IMG/VR virus record: IMGVR_UViG_3300030106_000472
Location: 1-63,411 of that record
Strand: one strand, 5' to 3'
Source: a virus
DNA: 63,411 nt
Both the position numbers and the translations under genes were made by a program. The notes under the pieces are model-generated. The model searched no databases. It saw nothing but the letters and a program-made list of their open reading frames with translations, and was not told where the DNA came from. Positions 47,264-56,263 of this stretch are shown in pieces (the stretch's first letter is position 1; each line of letters begins with the position of its first letter).

Positions 47264-47709
47264 AAGTTTTCTCCATTTAAAACTCTATCTTTTAATCTTA
47301 TAGCTCGTGGACCTACCTGTTTAGCCCAACGACTATCTAACATTTCAACTGCAGCTTTATCCCAATTATGGTTTTCCATTGCACTTAAAAACTTTTTAAA
47401 CTTTAATAATCTAGTTATACCTAAATTAAAACACATATTAGCCATAACTCTTTGTAAATCTTCTGGTAAATTTTTCCACCAAATCATGTTTCTATCTAAA
47501 TCATTAATCACGTTTTGTATGTCTTTTTCAAAACACTCTGTTATTCTTTCTTCAGATACAGGCGTATCAACGTCTTGACCATGCTCAGGGTCTGTTTCTA
47601 ATATTAAATGACCTATACCAAATGTTGGATAACCTAGATGATCTAGATAAACTTTATCGATACAGCCCTCATCAAAAGTTAATTCTTTTTGTAGTTTTTT
47701 CATATCCAT
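47260..47709 (-). CDS. T4-type lysozyme (endolysin, GH24)
   Basis: 149 aa from ATG 47709 (MDMKKLQKEL), with AGGAG 7 nt upstream; the longer frame would overlap the gene before. The catalytic Glu14, Asp23 and Thr29 have the same spacing as T4 lysozyme Glu11, Asp20 and Thr26 (DEG, YLDHLGYPTFGIGH). Cuts peptidoglycan during lysis. It has no signal peptide, so it needs a holin; candidates are at 44461-45546 and 49967-50310. Confidence 0.9.
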   Translation of the reverse strand: MDMKKLQKELTFDEGCIDKVYLDHLGYPTFGIGHLILETDPEHGQDVDTPVSEERITECFEKDIQNVINDLDRNMIWWKNLPEDLQRVMANMCFNLGITRLLKFKKFLSAMENHNWDKAAVEMLDSRWAKQVGPRAIRLKDRVLNGENL

Positions 47710-47720
47710 AACTCGTCTCC

Positions 47721-48086
47721 TTACGTGTACCAGTTTTCGGTTCCGTAGCCAGACGCTATGTCCCCTATCACTATTGTTGTGTCCCCACCAGTCGAAACAC
47801 TTATTTGTCCTAATTGAGAAATACCCTCTACCCCGTTTTCGGAGCCTTTGTATATATCTACCCATTGTGTTCCTGTCCATAACTGTAATTGTTGTGTCGC
47901 TAAATTCCAAATAATATCGCCAGTATTAAACTGACTAAGATTTCTTTCTGTTTCATTAACATTTACAGTTGAATTTACATCAACTTTATTTAAACTTAAT
48001 TCTAATACTCTAACTAAACGATTAAATAATGCTGGATCAATAGGTCCTATAGCTACAGGAAGTTTTGTTTCTAATAACTTAGCCAT
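47721..48086 (-). CDS. Tail-associated small protein (121 aa)
   Basis: Hydrophilic with beta-type end (GQISVSTGGDTTIVIGD) and QLQLWTGTQWVDIY, a segment seen in some phage tail proteins. The one-base overlap with the 623 aa tail protein suggests it is a partner of it. The function is not assigned. Confidence 0.6.
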   Translation of the reverse strand: MAKLLETKLPVAIGPIDPALFNRLVRVLELSLNKVDVNSTVNVNETERNLSQFNTGDIIWNLATQQLQLWTGTQWVDIYKGSENGVEGISQLGQISVSTGGDTTIVIGDIASGYGTENWYT

Positions 48087-49957
48087 TATCTTTTACCGTC
48101 TGCTTGGGTTTCTATACGTGTAGCTCCCGCTCTAAAACTCATTCCAATAACTGTTGTATCTGTATCGTTAGATTGTAGTCTTAGCACTGCTTGTCTTCCT
48201 CTAACTCTAGTGTCTATTTTAGTAGTAACTGAAGTACAAGCTCCTGTTACAGCCGTAGTTAAATCTTCTCCTGGATAATTTCTTCGTTTTAAAACGATAT
48301 CTAAAGTTTGCCCACTAGCACCTGTATCAGCGTTACCTGTAAATTTAATATCAGGAATAACTTTACTAATAAATTGGTATTCGTCTCCTTCTCCTAAATC
48401 AAAATCACTAGACTCTATAAACACGTTAGTCATGGCAGAGCCGTCGGCGTCTACCCCTGATTCATGATTATAAAGATATCCAACATCATTAGAGGAAGAA
48501 GTTGCTTTAGGGTCTGGAAAAATACCTTCATCTAACCAACAGGTTCTAGAAAGATTTCCTATCATCCAAAGATTTTCTTCGTAATTATACGTAACGTATT
48601 TATCTATAACTGTTTCATCCTCTGAACAATAAAACCAACCAACTTCATCGAAAGCTTTATTAACAAAACCAAATATTTGATAACTTTGTGTTTGGTTAAT
48701 ATCACTAAAAACATAATCAGTAACAGAACAAGGCAATTCTTGAACTTGTCCTGTGTAGGTATAAAAACCTTTTTTATCCATCCAAAAAACACCTTTAGGA
48801 GTGTTTACCATAGCATTAGGTCCAACAAGACCTACACCTTCATTAACTAAATTAACTGAAAAAGTAAACGGTTGACCTACAAAAGTCATTGAATATAATG
48901 ACGTATCTGTCCAAACTAAAGTTTCTTGTCTTGCTCTTACTGCACCTACTATTGCAGAACCTGCTGAGAGTCTAAAAGAACCTGCTGTATTTGTTGGTAA
49001 TGGTTCCCATTGCGTAACATTTTCTTGGTCACTCCATGCTATAAACATTGGGTCTATTGCTCCAGTTCTAGCGGTTCCTGAATCGTTTAAAGGATCTGCA
49101 CCAAAACAAATAACATGTCTATCTACGTCTGAAACCATAACTTGTAATGCTAGTGTAGGAGTTAGGTTTGCTCCTGTAAGGTCTGATAAAGCCACTGCTC
49201 TCGTTTCTACCCCAGAACTTTCATCCCAATAAAAAACACCAGAACCACGAGCATTAATTATTAAATCTTCGCCAAAATTATCATGTGTCCAAATACGTAA
49301 CTGATTTGTTGCACCTAGTGCAGATACACTGCCCCATGTTCCTGCTCCCCAATAATCAGATCCCCACCCAGTAGAGGGAACATAAACATCTAAACCAACG
49401 TTTAATTGATAAACAGCATCTGCACCAGAACCACCGTTACCACTATCGCTAGAATTTGCTGTGGCTGTTGCAGTAAACGTAAATGTATTTGTACTGGGGA
49501 CTGAAACAACTTGGTATTCTTGATTTAAAACAGAGGCTGTAATATTCCCTCCTAAACTTACAGCTCCTGAAATAGTTACAAAATCTCCTGTAACTACTCC
49601 ATGACTTGAATCTGTTGCTGTTATTGTAGCAGAACCATCAGTTGCTGCAAAAGTAATACCGTTAGTTGTTGTTGCACGTATTGGTGTTATATCATGAAAA
49701 GTCGAACCATCTAATACGTAATATTTCCAAGTAGTGCCTAATCCAAGATACCGAGTGCCGTTTAAATCAACCCATGCGTGAAGTGCTCTACCTGTTGCTT
49801 TGAAAGAATTACTAGAGGCTTTTATCCACCCACCTATTTTTTCTGGTAATCCTTTACGAAAACGCACTAGATTAGAATTGAACCATCCCCCCTCATTAGA
49901 GTAAGCGGTTCCTTCTTTATTTATTCCTGGTTTAAATAAAAGTTTTTGCAGAGGCAT
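48086..49957 (-). CDS. Large tail/connector protein, P22 gp10-like (623 aa)
   Basis: N-terminus LFKPGINKEGTAYSNEGGW and NLVRFRKGLPEKIGGW are typical of P22 gp10-type DNA-stabilisation or tail proteins found in many podoviruses. A beta-propeller-like, Gly/Thr-rich body follows (TRYLGLGTTWKYYVLDG, FCSEDETVIDKYVTYNYEE region). It probably closes the tail below the adaptors. GGAG precedes the ATG. Confidence 0.7.
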   Translation of the reverse strand: MPLQKLLFKPGINKEGTAYSNEGGWFNSNLVRFRKGLPEKIGGWIKASSNSFKATGRALHAWVDLNGTRYLGLGTTWKYYVLDGSTFHDITPIRATTTNGITFAATDGSATITATDSSHGVVTGDFVTISGAVSLGGNITASVLNQEYQVVSVPSTNTFTFTATATANSSDSGNGGSGADAVYQLNVGLDVYVPSTGWGSDYWGAGTWGSVSALGATNQLRIWTHDNFGEDLIINARGSGVFYWDESSGVETRAVALSDLTGANLTPTLALQVMVSDVDRHVICFGADPLNDSGTARTGAIDPMFIAWSDQENVTQWEPLPTNTAGSFRLSAGSAIVGAVRARQETLVWTDTSLYSMTFVGQPFTFSVNLVNEGVGLVGPNAMVNTPKGVFWMDKKGFYTYTGQVQELPCSVTDYVFSDINQTQSYQIFGFVNKAFDEVGWFYCSEDETVIDKYVTYNYEENLWMIGNLSRTCWLDEGIFPDPKATSSSNDVGYLYNHESGVDADGSAMTNVFIESSDFDLGEGDEYQFISKVIPDIKFTGNADTGASGQTLDIVLKRRNYPGEDLTTAVTGACTSVTTKIDTRVRGRQAVLRLQSNDTDTTVIGMSFRAGATRIETQADGKR

Positions 49958-49966
49958 TTAATGCTC

Positions 49967-50149
49967 CTATAAAAACTTAGCTAGGATGATTGATCCTACT
50001 ATAAATGGATATATTCCCCAAAGAAGCATTTCGAGTCTTTTAAACTTTGCAGAGCCTTCGTCAAGTCTTTTTTCTATATATTCGTAACGAATTGCACATT
50101 CTCTTTCGTGTGCATTTAGTTCTGCTAATGCGTCTTTAACTGTAGCCAC
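49967..50149 (-). CDS. Small XhlA-like membrane protein (60 aa), GTG start
   Basis: A charged N-terminal coil (LAELNAHERECAIRYEYIEK) and a C-terminal membrane segment (LLWGIYPFIVGSIILAKF). This layout resembles XhlA, which assists holins. The start is GTG, with TAGTG coupling to the 53 aa gene. Confidence 0.6.
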   Translation of the reverse strand: MATVKDALAELNAHERECAIRYEYIEKRLDEGSAKFKRLEMLLWGIYPFIVGSIILAKFL

Positions 50150-50310
50150 TATTTATCCTTTGCTTTACCTATGTTTATTGCAAATAAATCAATGATAGAA
50201 TAAACTTTTTTAAAAAAGTTATCATCTTTTGGTGTAGGTGTAAGTGCTGCAATTAAACTTGCTATTGTAACAATAGCGTTAATTATCATTATAATTTTTA
50301 AGATACTCAT
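50149..50310 (-). CDS. Small hydrophobic protein, holin-like (53 aa)
   Basis: A membrane segment at about 3-24 (ILKIIMIINAIVTIASLIAAL), then TPTPKDDNFFKKVYSIIDLF. The start overlaps the upstream stop as ATGA and the stop overlaps the next start as TAGTG. With the XhlA-like gene it could form a holin pair. Its function is inferred only from layout. Confidence 0.6.
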   Translation of the reverse strand: MSILKIIMIINAIVTIASLIAALTPTPKDDNFFKKVYSIIDLFAINIGKAKDK

Positions 50311-50567
50311 TTTTTCTCCTGTGTGTTTTCATCTTTTAATATTTCATCAGCTACTTCTTGTGTAGACTGTATAAAAGTGTTTTGAAAAACATTTAAAGCA
50401 GCTTCGATTTGATCTAAATCAAATGTTATTTTTGCTTTTTTGTTTCTTAGGTCTGTTATTTGTTTAGCAAGATATTGTTGTTCAGGAGTCATTTCTGACT
50501 CTAATATTTCTTTATCACCTATAACAGCTTTATTTTCTTCTTGTTTGACAGTTTCTTTATTATCCAT
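50307..50567 (-). CDS. Small coiled-coil protein (86 aa)
   Basis: Acidic N-terminus, then a helix with heptads (QQYLAKQITDLRNKKAKITFDL). GGAGG precedes the ATG. Unknown function; coupled to the holin-like gene. Confidence 0.65.
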   Translation of the reverse strand: MDNKETVKQEENKAVIGDKEILESEMTPEQQYLAKQITDLRNKKAKITFDLDQIEAALNVFQNTFIQSTQEVADEILKDENTQEKK

Positions 50568-50625
50568 ATAATCCTCCTATGGTTTTATGCACACTTGTCG
50601 GTGTGGTTAGTTTAATAATTAAAAA

Positions 50626-50910
50626 TTATTCGCCGTAATTCCAAGTTTCATAAGCATTTTTAATGTCTGTTGTCCAAGTAGCGTTTGCTATTGCTTGAAC
50701 TTTAGAGTCTTCTCCGCTGATATCTGGGTCATACCAACCAGAATCATTTTTAAGTCTAGGCTCTAAGACATGTCTATGAAAACTTCTGCTAAGCTCAGTA
50801 TATCCTTTAGCGTCTGTTCCTTCTTTTACAATCGTAGCTGTTCTTATATGAATAACTCCGTTTTCTAACGAAGATATTTTGTCAACTACTGTTTCTTTTA
50901 CTAATGCCAT
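50626..50910 (-). CDS. Conserved small structural-region protein (94 aa)
   Basis: MALVKETVVDKISSLENGVI then IRTATIVKEGTDAKGYTELS and HRHVLEPR. Such proteins often lie beside tail fibres in marine phages; the role is unknown. GGAG precedes the start. Confidence 0.6.
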   Translation of the reverse strand: MALVKETVVDKISSLENGVIHIRTATIVKEGTDAKGYTELSRSFHRHVLEPRLKNDSGWYDPDISGEDSKVQAIANATWTTDIKNAYETWNYGE

Positions 50911-50925
50911 TTCTTCTCCTATTTA

Positions 50926-50982
50926 TTATCGTGCTTTATTGCACCTGTCCATGTTAAACATCCATTCAACATAAAATTTCAT
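50926..50982 (-). CDS. Possible 18-codon peptide
   Basis: ATG 50982 overlaps the tail-fibre stop as TAATG, and the frame MKFYVEWMFNMDRCNKAR ends at 50926. It is short, but the coupling is of the same type as at certain genes here. Weak support otherwise. Confidence 0.3.
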   Translation of the reverse strand: MKFYVEWMFNMDRCNKAR

Positions 50983-53351
50983 TAATCACTGGTTTGAAAA
51001 GATATTTGTCCAGCAAAATATCCTGTGGTCACGTCACCTGTATAGTTACTTTGCGTTACACCTGTGGGCATAATCGTTAAATTACCCCCTGTCATATAAA
51101 ATCTTGTGACGGCGTCTGGCCAAACGTCATTATATCCAATCGTACCTACTTGCTGATATGAGTTTTGATTGTTAGTAAATGGCAATCCATCGACAGACTT
51201 GTTGCCAGCTCCCACATTACTTACAGAAGTGACTATTATAAGAAAAGTAGCATGTACTATATCTCCTACTTTGACATAATCACCAACCGCAGTACTTGTT
51301 CCGTATACAGGGTTAGTTGTACTTCCAATAAGCGTTGGTGTCCACGTTCCTATTTCATAATCATCTAAAGCATTAGCTGCTGCTGTATCACTACCAAATT
51401 TAAGTCCATCGCCATCCACTCTTATTCTTACTGTAGTGTCTGATCTAAGTATGTGTGCGTTCGCTATAGCTCCAAATTCTATATTCGCTGAGCTGCTATT
51501 ATCTCTAAATGAAGCAAAACAATTAGCATCTGTGCTTTCTCCAAAAAGAACTTCATCGCCACTACCTGCTTTTACTGAAAGTATTTGGGAACTATAACCA
51601 TCATTCTCAAGTCCGATTGCTACACCACCATCGGATCTAATTCTCATTCGTTCAGAGTTAGAACCACCTGTAGCTTGTGTAAAGAAACTTAAATCAGCAG
51701 CATCATTATTGCCACCTACTCTACTAGCTCTTATCATAGATACACTATCAGTATTGTTTTCAAAAGTAATACTAGCTACCGCACCATTAGATGATTTATT
51801 ACCATTAAGTGTTAAATCAACTCCTACATCTGAAGCTGAAGTTGCTATTTCTAATTCTGTTGCTGTAACTTTATTGTTAAATGTAGCTGCACCTGCTGCT
51901 GACATATCAAGGGTAAGGGCATTAACTGTAGAACCACCATCATTACCTTGAAAAATAATATCTGCATCAGAAACAGCACTATATATTTTCATAGTCGCAC
52001 CATCTTTTGCAAATTGCATTAAAGTTGTGCCATCATCTTTAAATCTCCACACACCACTATCTGCATCAAGAATAATATCTGTATGTGCATCTATAGTTAG
52101 ACTACCACTTGATAAATCTATTTCTGTGCCATCAATAGTAATATTATCTATTTTTACCCCTGCATCTGCTGTTACTACTCCATTGAATGTAGCTGCACCT
52201 GCATCAGACATATCAAGGGTAAGAGCTGTGATTGTTGAACCACCATCATTACCCCTAATTACTAAATCTTTATCTGATTGTTCTACGCCTAAATATGAAT
52301 CTCCACTTACATTAGAAATTGAATAAAAGCTAGAACCTCCCGCTTTATAAAAAATATTATCCCCATCAGCATCAAGAATAATATCTCCACTTGAATCAAG
52401 AGTTATATCTGTACCATCATTAGTTATAGTGTCTAAAGCTATTGAACCTACATTAGTTATATCGGCATCGTTAAATGATGTAGCTCCAAAAGTGTTAGCG
52501 GCTGCTGTAGAAGTAATACCGTTTGCTGCAGTAATACCGCCGCCATCAGCAATCGTTATAGCGTTGTCGCCATCTGTATAGCCTATATTAGCTGTTTGTA
52601 CTTCACCGCTTACTAAAGCATTGCCTGAAATATCTACAGCACCGTTTATATCAATAGTGGTAGCGTTTATTTCTATTTCAGTATCAGAAACTAAATCTAA
52701 TACTCCGTCTGCTGATTGATGTATGTATGTACCAGAGTCACCGAATTGTAATTGTCTTGTGCTGTTTAATAATAAACCTGTATCAGCTACGTGTGTTAAT
52801 GTTACATCAGTGTCAGCACCGAAACCCAAAACACCTGCGTCTGAAGATAAAGTTAAATCGTCTCCTACCGTCATGTCTGCTGCTGCTGCAACATTACCTG
52901 CGATACTAAGTGTTCCTGCTAAATCTAAATCAGTAAAAGCATTTACTACTGCTGCTCCTGAACCTGCTCCATCTAAATAAACAACAGATACTCTTCCTGT
53001 CGGAATAGTTACAGTTGCTCCTGTTCCTTGTTTGATTATTATTGACTGAGAGCCTGAAGTAGCGTTTTCAATAATTTGCACTCTTTTCATAGTGTTAGGT
53101 GCAATAGTAATAGTACAGGTTGAGTCTAATGTTCCTGTGTATTTAACATACATAGCTCTTGCTGCATCAGAAGCACCGTCAGCTACTGTTGATGTATGTG
53201 TGTCTGCGTTTGTTGTTATGGCTTCTGTGCCATAGCCTAACGCTTCTCCGATTAACTCTAAGTTAGTGTTAGTTGTTGTTCCCCAAGTTCCACTGGCATC
53301 TCCAGTAGCCATCTCATTTAATCTTAGGTTGTTAACATATGTACTTGCCAT
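50982..53351 (-). CDS. Tail fibre protein (789 aa)
   Basis: N-terminal attachment part (MASTYVNNLRLNEMATGD, SGTWGTTTNTNLELIGE) followed by many Gly/Asp/Thr-rich beta repeats (GNDGGST.TALTLDMS.AGAATFN occurs twice). The C-terminal part (ANALDDYEIGTWTPTLIGS onward) looks like a receptor-binding tip. It probably recognises the host surface. The repeat units are also repeated in the DNA (51880-51947 and 52186-52253). Confidence 0.85.
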   Translation of the reverse strand: MASTYVNNLRLNEMATGDASGTWGTTTNTNLELIGEALGYGTEAITTNADTHTSTVADGASDAARAMYVKYTGTLDSTCTITIAPNTMKRVQIIENATSGSQSIIIKQGTGATVTIPTGRVSVVYLDGAGSGAAVVNAFTDLDLAGTLSIAGNVAAAADMTVGDDLTLSSDAGVLGFGADTDVTLTHVADTGLLLNSTRQLQFGDSGTYIHQSADGVLDLVSDTEIEINATTIDINGAVDISGNALVSGEVQTANIGYTDGDNAITIADGGGITAANGITSTAAANTFGATSFNDADITNVGSIALDTITNDGTDITLDSSGDIILDADGDNIFYKAGGSSFYSISNVSGDSYLGVEQSDKDLVIRGNDGGSTITALTLDMSDAGAATFNGVVTADAGVKIDNITIDGTEIDLSSGSLTIDAHTDIILDADSGVWRFKDDGTTLMQFAKDGATMKIYSAVSDADIIFQGNDGGSTVNALTLDMSAAGAATFNNKVTATELEIATSASDVGVDLTLNGNKSSNGAVASITFENNTDSVSMIRASRVGGNNDAADLSFFTQATGGSNSERMRIRSDGGVAIGLENDGYSSQILSVKAGSGDEVLFGESTDANCFASFRDNSSSANIEFGAIANAHILRSDTTVRIRVDGDGLKFGSDTAAANALDDYEIGTWTPTLIGSTTNPVYGTSTAVGDYVKVGDIVHATFLIIVTSVSNVGAGNKSVDGLPFTNNQNSYQQVGTIGYNDVWPDAVTRFYMTGGNLTIMPTGVTQSNYTGDVTTGYFAGQISFQTSD
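51880..51947. repeat. 68 bp direct repeat in the tail fibre gene, copy 1
   Basis: It shares AATGTAGCTGCACCTG, GACATATCAAGGGTAAG and GAACCACCATCATTACC with copy 2 at 52186-52253; a few bases differ. Confidence 0.8.
52186..52253. repeat. 68 bp direct repeat in the tail fibre gene, copy 2
   Basis: Second copy, 306 bp from the first and in the same frame (306 is a multiple of 3), so recombination between them would keep the reading frame. Confidence 0.8.
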
Positions 53352-53393
53352 TTTTCAGTCTCCGTTTTGATTATACCTTATTTTTCATAAATA

Positions 53394-53864
53394 TTAAGCA
53401 ACTTCTTGCCAATTTGGTGTTTGAGTGGTGGAAACAGGAGTATACGTTGTTGATACCCCTTGTGCTACCTGTCCCCAAACATTAACTGTGTTCAGTGCAG
53501 AGGTTAACCCAAAACCTTCTGTAATCGTGACTATTGCGTCTGCTGTAGGCGTCACACTTCCTAAAGCACTTGTACCAGCAAAACCTGTAACATCCAGGTT
53601 GTTGTTAGTACTTAACGACTCCGTACCTAATGCCGAAGTTCCTACGTTTCCTGTAACGGCTACATTAGCAGCAGCAGATACTGATTCGTCACCTAGTGTA
53701 CTAGCTGACGCGACTGCTGAAACACCTGTAACAGCTGCCGCTTGAACTGCAGTACCATCATCTAGTGCTGTAGTTCCGACTACTCCTGTAACGGCTACAG
53801 GAAGTGGTTCACCAAAGGTTAGTTGACCCCAAGTACCTCTACCCCAACCGTTAATATTAGCCAT
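53394..53864 (-). CDS. Repetitive virion-type protein (156 aa)
   Basis: N-terminus NINGWGRGTWGQLTFGEPLP, then three to four degenerate units with VTG..GTSALG. The C-terminus is NVWGQVAQGVSTTYTP. Surface decoration or minor tail protein by context; no function is known. Confidence 0.6.
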   Translation of the reverse strand: MANINGWGRGTWGQLTFGEPLPVAVTGVVGTTALDDGTAVQAAAVTGVSAVASASTLGDESVSAAANVAVTGNVGTSALGTESLSTNNNLDVTGFAGTSALGSVTPTADAIVTITEGFGLTSALNTVNVWGQVAQGVSTTYTPVSTTQTPNWQEVA

Positions 53865-53872
53865 AAGCTAAA

Positions 53873-54304
53873 CTACGCGATTCTTATTATCGCGTTACTT
53901 GCATCAGCAGCTGGAAATTGAATAGTAAAATCTCCTGCTGTAGAAGTTTTATCTCCGCCAAATGCTAAAATTGCAACCGCAGGGTCTCCTGAAGCACTAT
54001 CATTAAAGATCATTGCTCCGTTTGCAGTTACAGTGGCATTTGAAAACGTAAGGTCAGCAAAATCAGTTAACGCTGTTGTTCCTGAAGATGTTGGTGTTAC
54101 GTTTGTTAAAGCACCGCCTTTTGCAGTATAGTTAGTTCCACTTGCTTCATTACTTGTTGTATAAGCAGTTGTACTTGCACCTAAACTAGCACTACTTGTG
54201 TATAGTGCCAAGTTAAATGTATTTCCAGAACTGTTTGTAAAATTATGTACGCCTTTCAACAGTTCTACTTTAAATGAAGTGCACATTGCTTGGGTTATTG
54301 CCAT
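53873..54304 (-). CDS. Small virion-type protein (143 aa)
   Basis: Thr/Ser/Ala-rich beta pattern (ALYTSSASLGAS, LTDFADLTFSNATVTANG, AVAILAFGGDKTS). Start MAITQAMCTSFKVELLKGVHN. Structural protein of the neck or tail, by position. Confidence 0.65.
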   Translation of the reverse strand: MAITQAMCTSFKVELLKGVHNFTNSSGNTFNLALYTSSASLGASTTAYTTSNEASGTNYTAKGGALTNVTPTSSGTTALTDFADLTFSNATVTANGAMIFNDSASGDPAVAILAFGGDKTSTAGDFTIQFPAADASNAIIRIA

Positions 54305-54594
54305 TATAGCCTCCTTATAATATCAGCCATTTCTTTATGACCTTGTTTTTCTAGTAAACCTGCTACAGTCGCTCTATCGCTTAATATAGCTTGTTTCATA
54401 TACAACAAAACGACTTTTTGTATAGTTTCTTTAAACGCTTCAGCCTGTGCTTTTACCATAGGATCTGCATTATCACTAACCGCAACTAGTCGTTCCATTA
54501 TTCTTTCAGTCCAATACTCTGGACTTAAACCTTTGTTTTCTGTTGTTTGAACTCCAACTTTTCCTAAACTACTTGATACATCTACACTAAACAT
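54304..54594 (-). CDS. Small helical protein (96 aa)
   Basis: GLSPEYWTERIMERLVAVSD then long helices (AEAFKETIQKVVLLYMKQ). Chaperone or minor structural protein; unknown. Coupled by one base and 8 nt overlaps to its neighbours. Confidence 0.65.
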   Translation of the reverse strand: MFSVDVSSSLGKVGVQTTENKGLSPEYWTERIMERLVAVSDNADPMVKAQAEAFKETIQKVVLLYMKQAILSDRATVAGLLEKQGHKEMADIIRRL

Positions 54595-55255
54595 TTGTCG
54601 TTCCTTGCGGCATTATTTTTATTTGATCGTTTCTAGCTTCATCTCTTACGTCTTTATACTCACCTAAAAGTTTTAACATAGCTAATGCTTCTTGATATTT
54701 TTGTTCGTACATCATAATCGTGTCTGGTGACATTTTCATAAAAACAGCTCCTTCTACTAAAGAACCGTATAACATAGCATTAGGGGCGTTTTCAGATAAC
54801 CAACTTTGATTACTATCACCTACAGTGGTTAAAGAAGCAGGTCTGTAGTTGTAATGTAATTCGAAACTTAATGCACTTGGTGGAGTAGGTGCCAGTATAA
54901 AAGTGTTGTTATCAAATAAAGCATAGTAAATGGGTTGCCCTGTTGTGGCTCGTGCTGGTGTATAGTCTCTGATCCAGGTTACGTGTTTAAGTTGTAAATA
55001 GGTGTAGTTATTGCTTGAATCTATTACAGCTAAACTAAAAGGTGATAAAAAATCGTCTGGTGTTTGTAAATATTCAACATCAGCAGTAGCACTACCTGTT
55101 ACATTTTTACGAAACACAGGAAGTTGTACCGATTTTAAAATACGTTCTTCTGTTGTTTGTATAAAGGTGTCTAACGTATTAACAAAAGTTGTTTCAGTAT
55201 TATCTAAATAATTTTGTACTGCTGTTTTTAATCCGCTATATGTAAATCCTGCCAT
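54587..55255 (-). CDS. Head-tail adaptor-type protein (222 aa)
   Basis: LKTAVQNYLDNTETTFVNTLDTFI, ERILKSVQLPVF, DFLSPFSLAVID, LQLKHVTWIRDY and LEL.YNYRPASL match the style of adaptors (T7 gp11 or P22 gp4 position). The C-terminus is helical. Connects portal ring and tail. Confidence 0.65.
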   Translation of the reverse strand: MAGFTYSGLKTAVQNYLDNTETTFVNTLDTFIQTTEERILKSVQLPVFRKNVTGSATADVEYLQTPDDFLSPFSLAVIDSSNNYTYLQLKHVTWIRDYTPARATTGQPIYYALFDNNTFILAPTPPSALSFELHYNYRPASLTTVGDSNQSWLSENAPNAMLYGSLVEGAVFMKMSPDTIMMYEQKYQEALAMLKLLGEYKDVRDEARNDQIKIMPQGTTNV

Positions 55256-55590
55256 TATGTATTCACCGTTACGTTTCCTATTTCAGTAGTTGCTCCAAAA
55301 CCATCAAAATCAGTTCCTATTGGGTCCGAAGCAAAAGTCATTCCACTGCCTGCGTTTGTAGTGATTATAACTCCTAATTGGCTTTGCGGCAAAGGAACAT
55401 CAGGTCTAGGTTTCCATAAAGACTCTGCGTCTGCCGTTATATGTGGTGGATCAAGTTGTGGATGTTTAGGTTCGTAACATTCAGAACACGTTCTAAAATT
55501 TTCCCAATTACCTTTAGCTTTTTTATAGGGGTATCTAAAACCACAAGTGTCACAGATAAAGTAAGCGTATTTACCTGAAGCATGTGCCAT
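55255..55590 (-). CDS. Zinc-ribbon structural protein (111 aa)
   Basis: CDTCGFRYPYKK (13-24) and CSECYEPKHPQLDPP (35-49) form a C4 zinc ribbon; the C-terminal half is beta-rich. Coupled TAATG to both adaptor genes, so probably part of the neck. Confidence 0.65.
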   Translation of the reverse strand: MAHASGKYAYFICDTCGFRYPYKKAKGNWENFRTCSECYEPKHPQLDPPHITADAESLWKPRPDVPLPQSQLGVIITTNAGSGMTFASDPIGTDFDGFGATTEIGNVTVNT

Positions 55591-56261
55591 TATATATACT
55601 CATGTTTAGGAACAATTCTTAAAGGAGAGCGGTCTTCATCGTACCTCATAGCGTTTCTTAAATCTTGTTCGTATTGTTCTTTCATTATAGGAAGTTTCTG
55701 TATATTCTTTTTTAAACAAATATAATAAGCCAATCCTGAAACTAAACACGGCATAAACCTAGTAGGTATATCAACATCATTGATTTGAGCAGAAGAGTCT
55801 TCTATAGTTCTCCAAACATAGTAAATGAGTTTGTCGGTTGAGTTCTCTGGTGTTGGATAAAGATGTATAACAGGACTTTTTAGCCTTTCTAACCAATACT
55901 CAGTTGCTCTAGCCTTAGTTGCTTTATTAGGAATATTAACAAACTCATTCCTATCTACTCTGTCTAAAGTATAATCAGTAACTGTATCGTTAACCGTTCT
56001 TTGGATATATGCATCTAAGATGTCTATATCAAAAGAATTGATTGTATATTCACTAGTTCCTTCAGTAAGCGTAAGCTCTACTTTAGAAACTTCCCACATT
56101 TGAATACCTCTGTTTGACCAATCGGCAAACATAATATTCATAGAACGACGAGCTGTGACTGCATCATAAGAAGTACGAGCTTCCAATCCTGCAAGCTCGT
56201 ATGCTTCTTCTATTGCGGTCGCTACATCTAAACTAAATGCACGAGTTCCTGACGTAGCCAT
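55590..56261 (-). CDS. Head-tail adaptor protein, P22 gp4-like (223 aa)
   Basis: IEEAYELAGLEARTSYDAVTA, RRSMNIMFADWSNRGIQMWEV, EYWLERLKSPVIHLYPTP and DIPTRFMPCLVSGLAYYIC match gp4-like adaptors that bind the portal. The length fits. Confidence 0.75.
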   Translation of the reverse strand: MATSGTRAFSLDVATAIEEAYELAGLEARTSYDAVTARRSMNIMFADWSNRGIQMWEVSKVELTLTEGTSEYTINSFDIDILDAYIQRTVNDTVTDYTLDRVDRNEFVNIPNKATKARATEYWLERLKSPVIHLYPTPENSTDKLIYYVWRTIEDSSAQINDVDIPTRFMPCLVSGLAYYICLKKNIQKLPIMKEQYEQDLRNAMRYDEDRSPLRIVPKHEYI

Positions 56262-56263
56262 TA

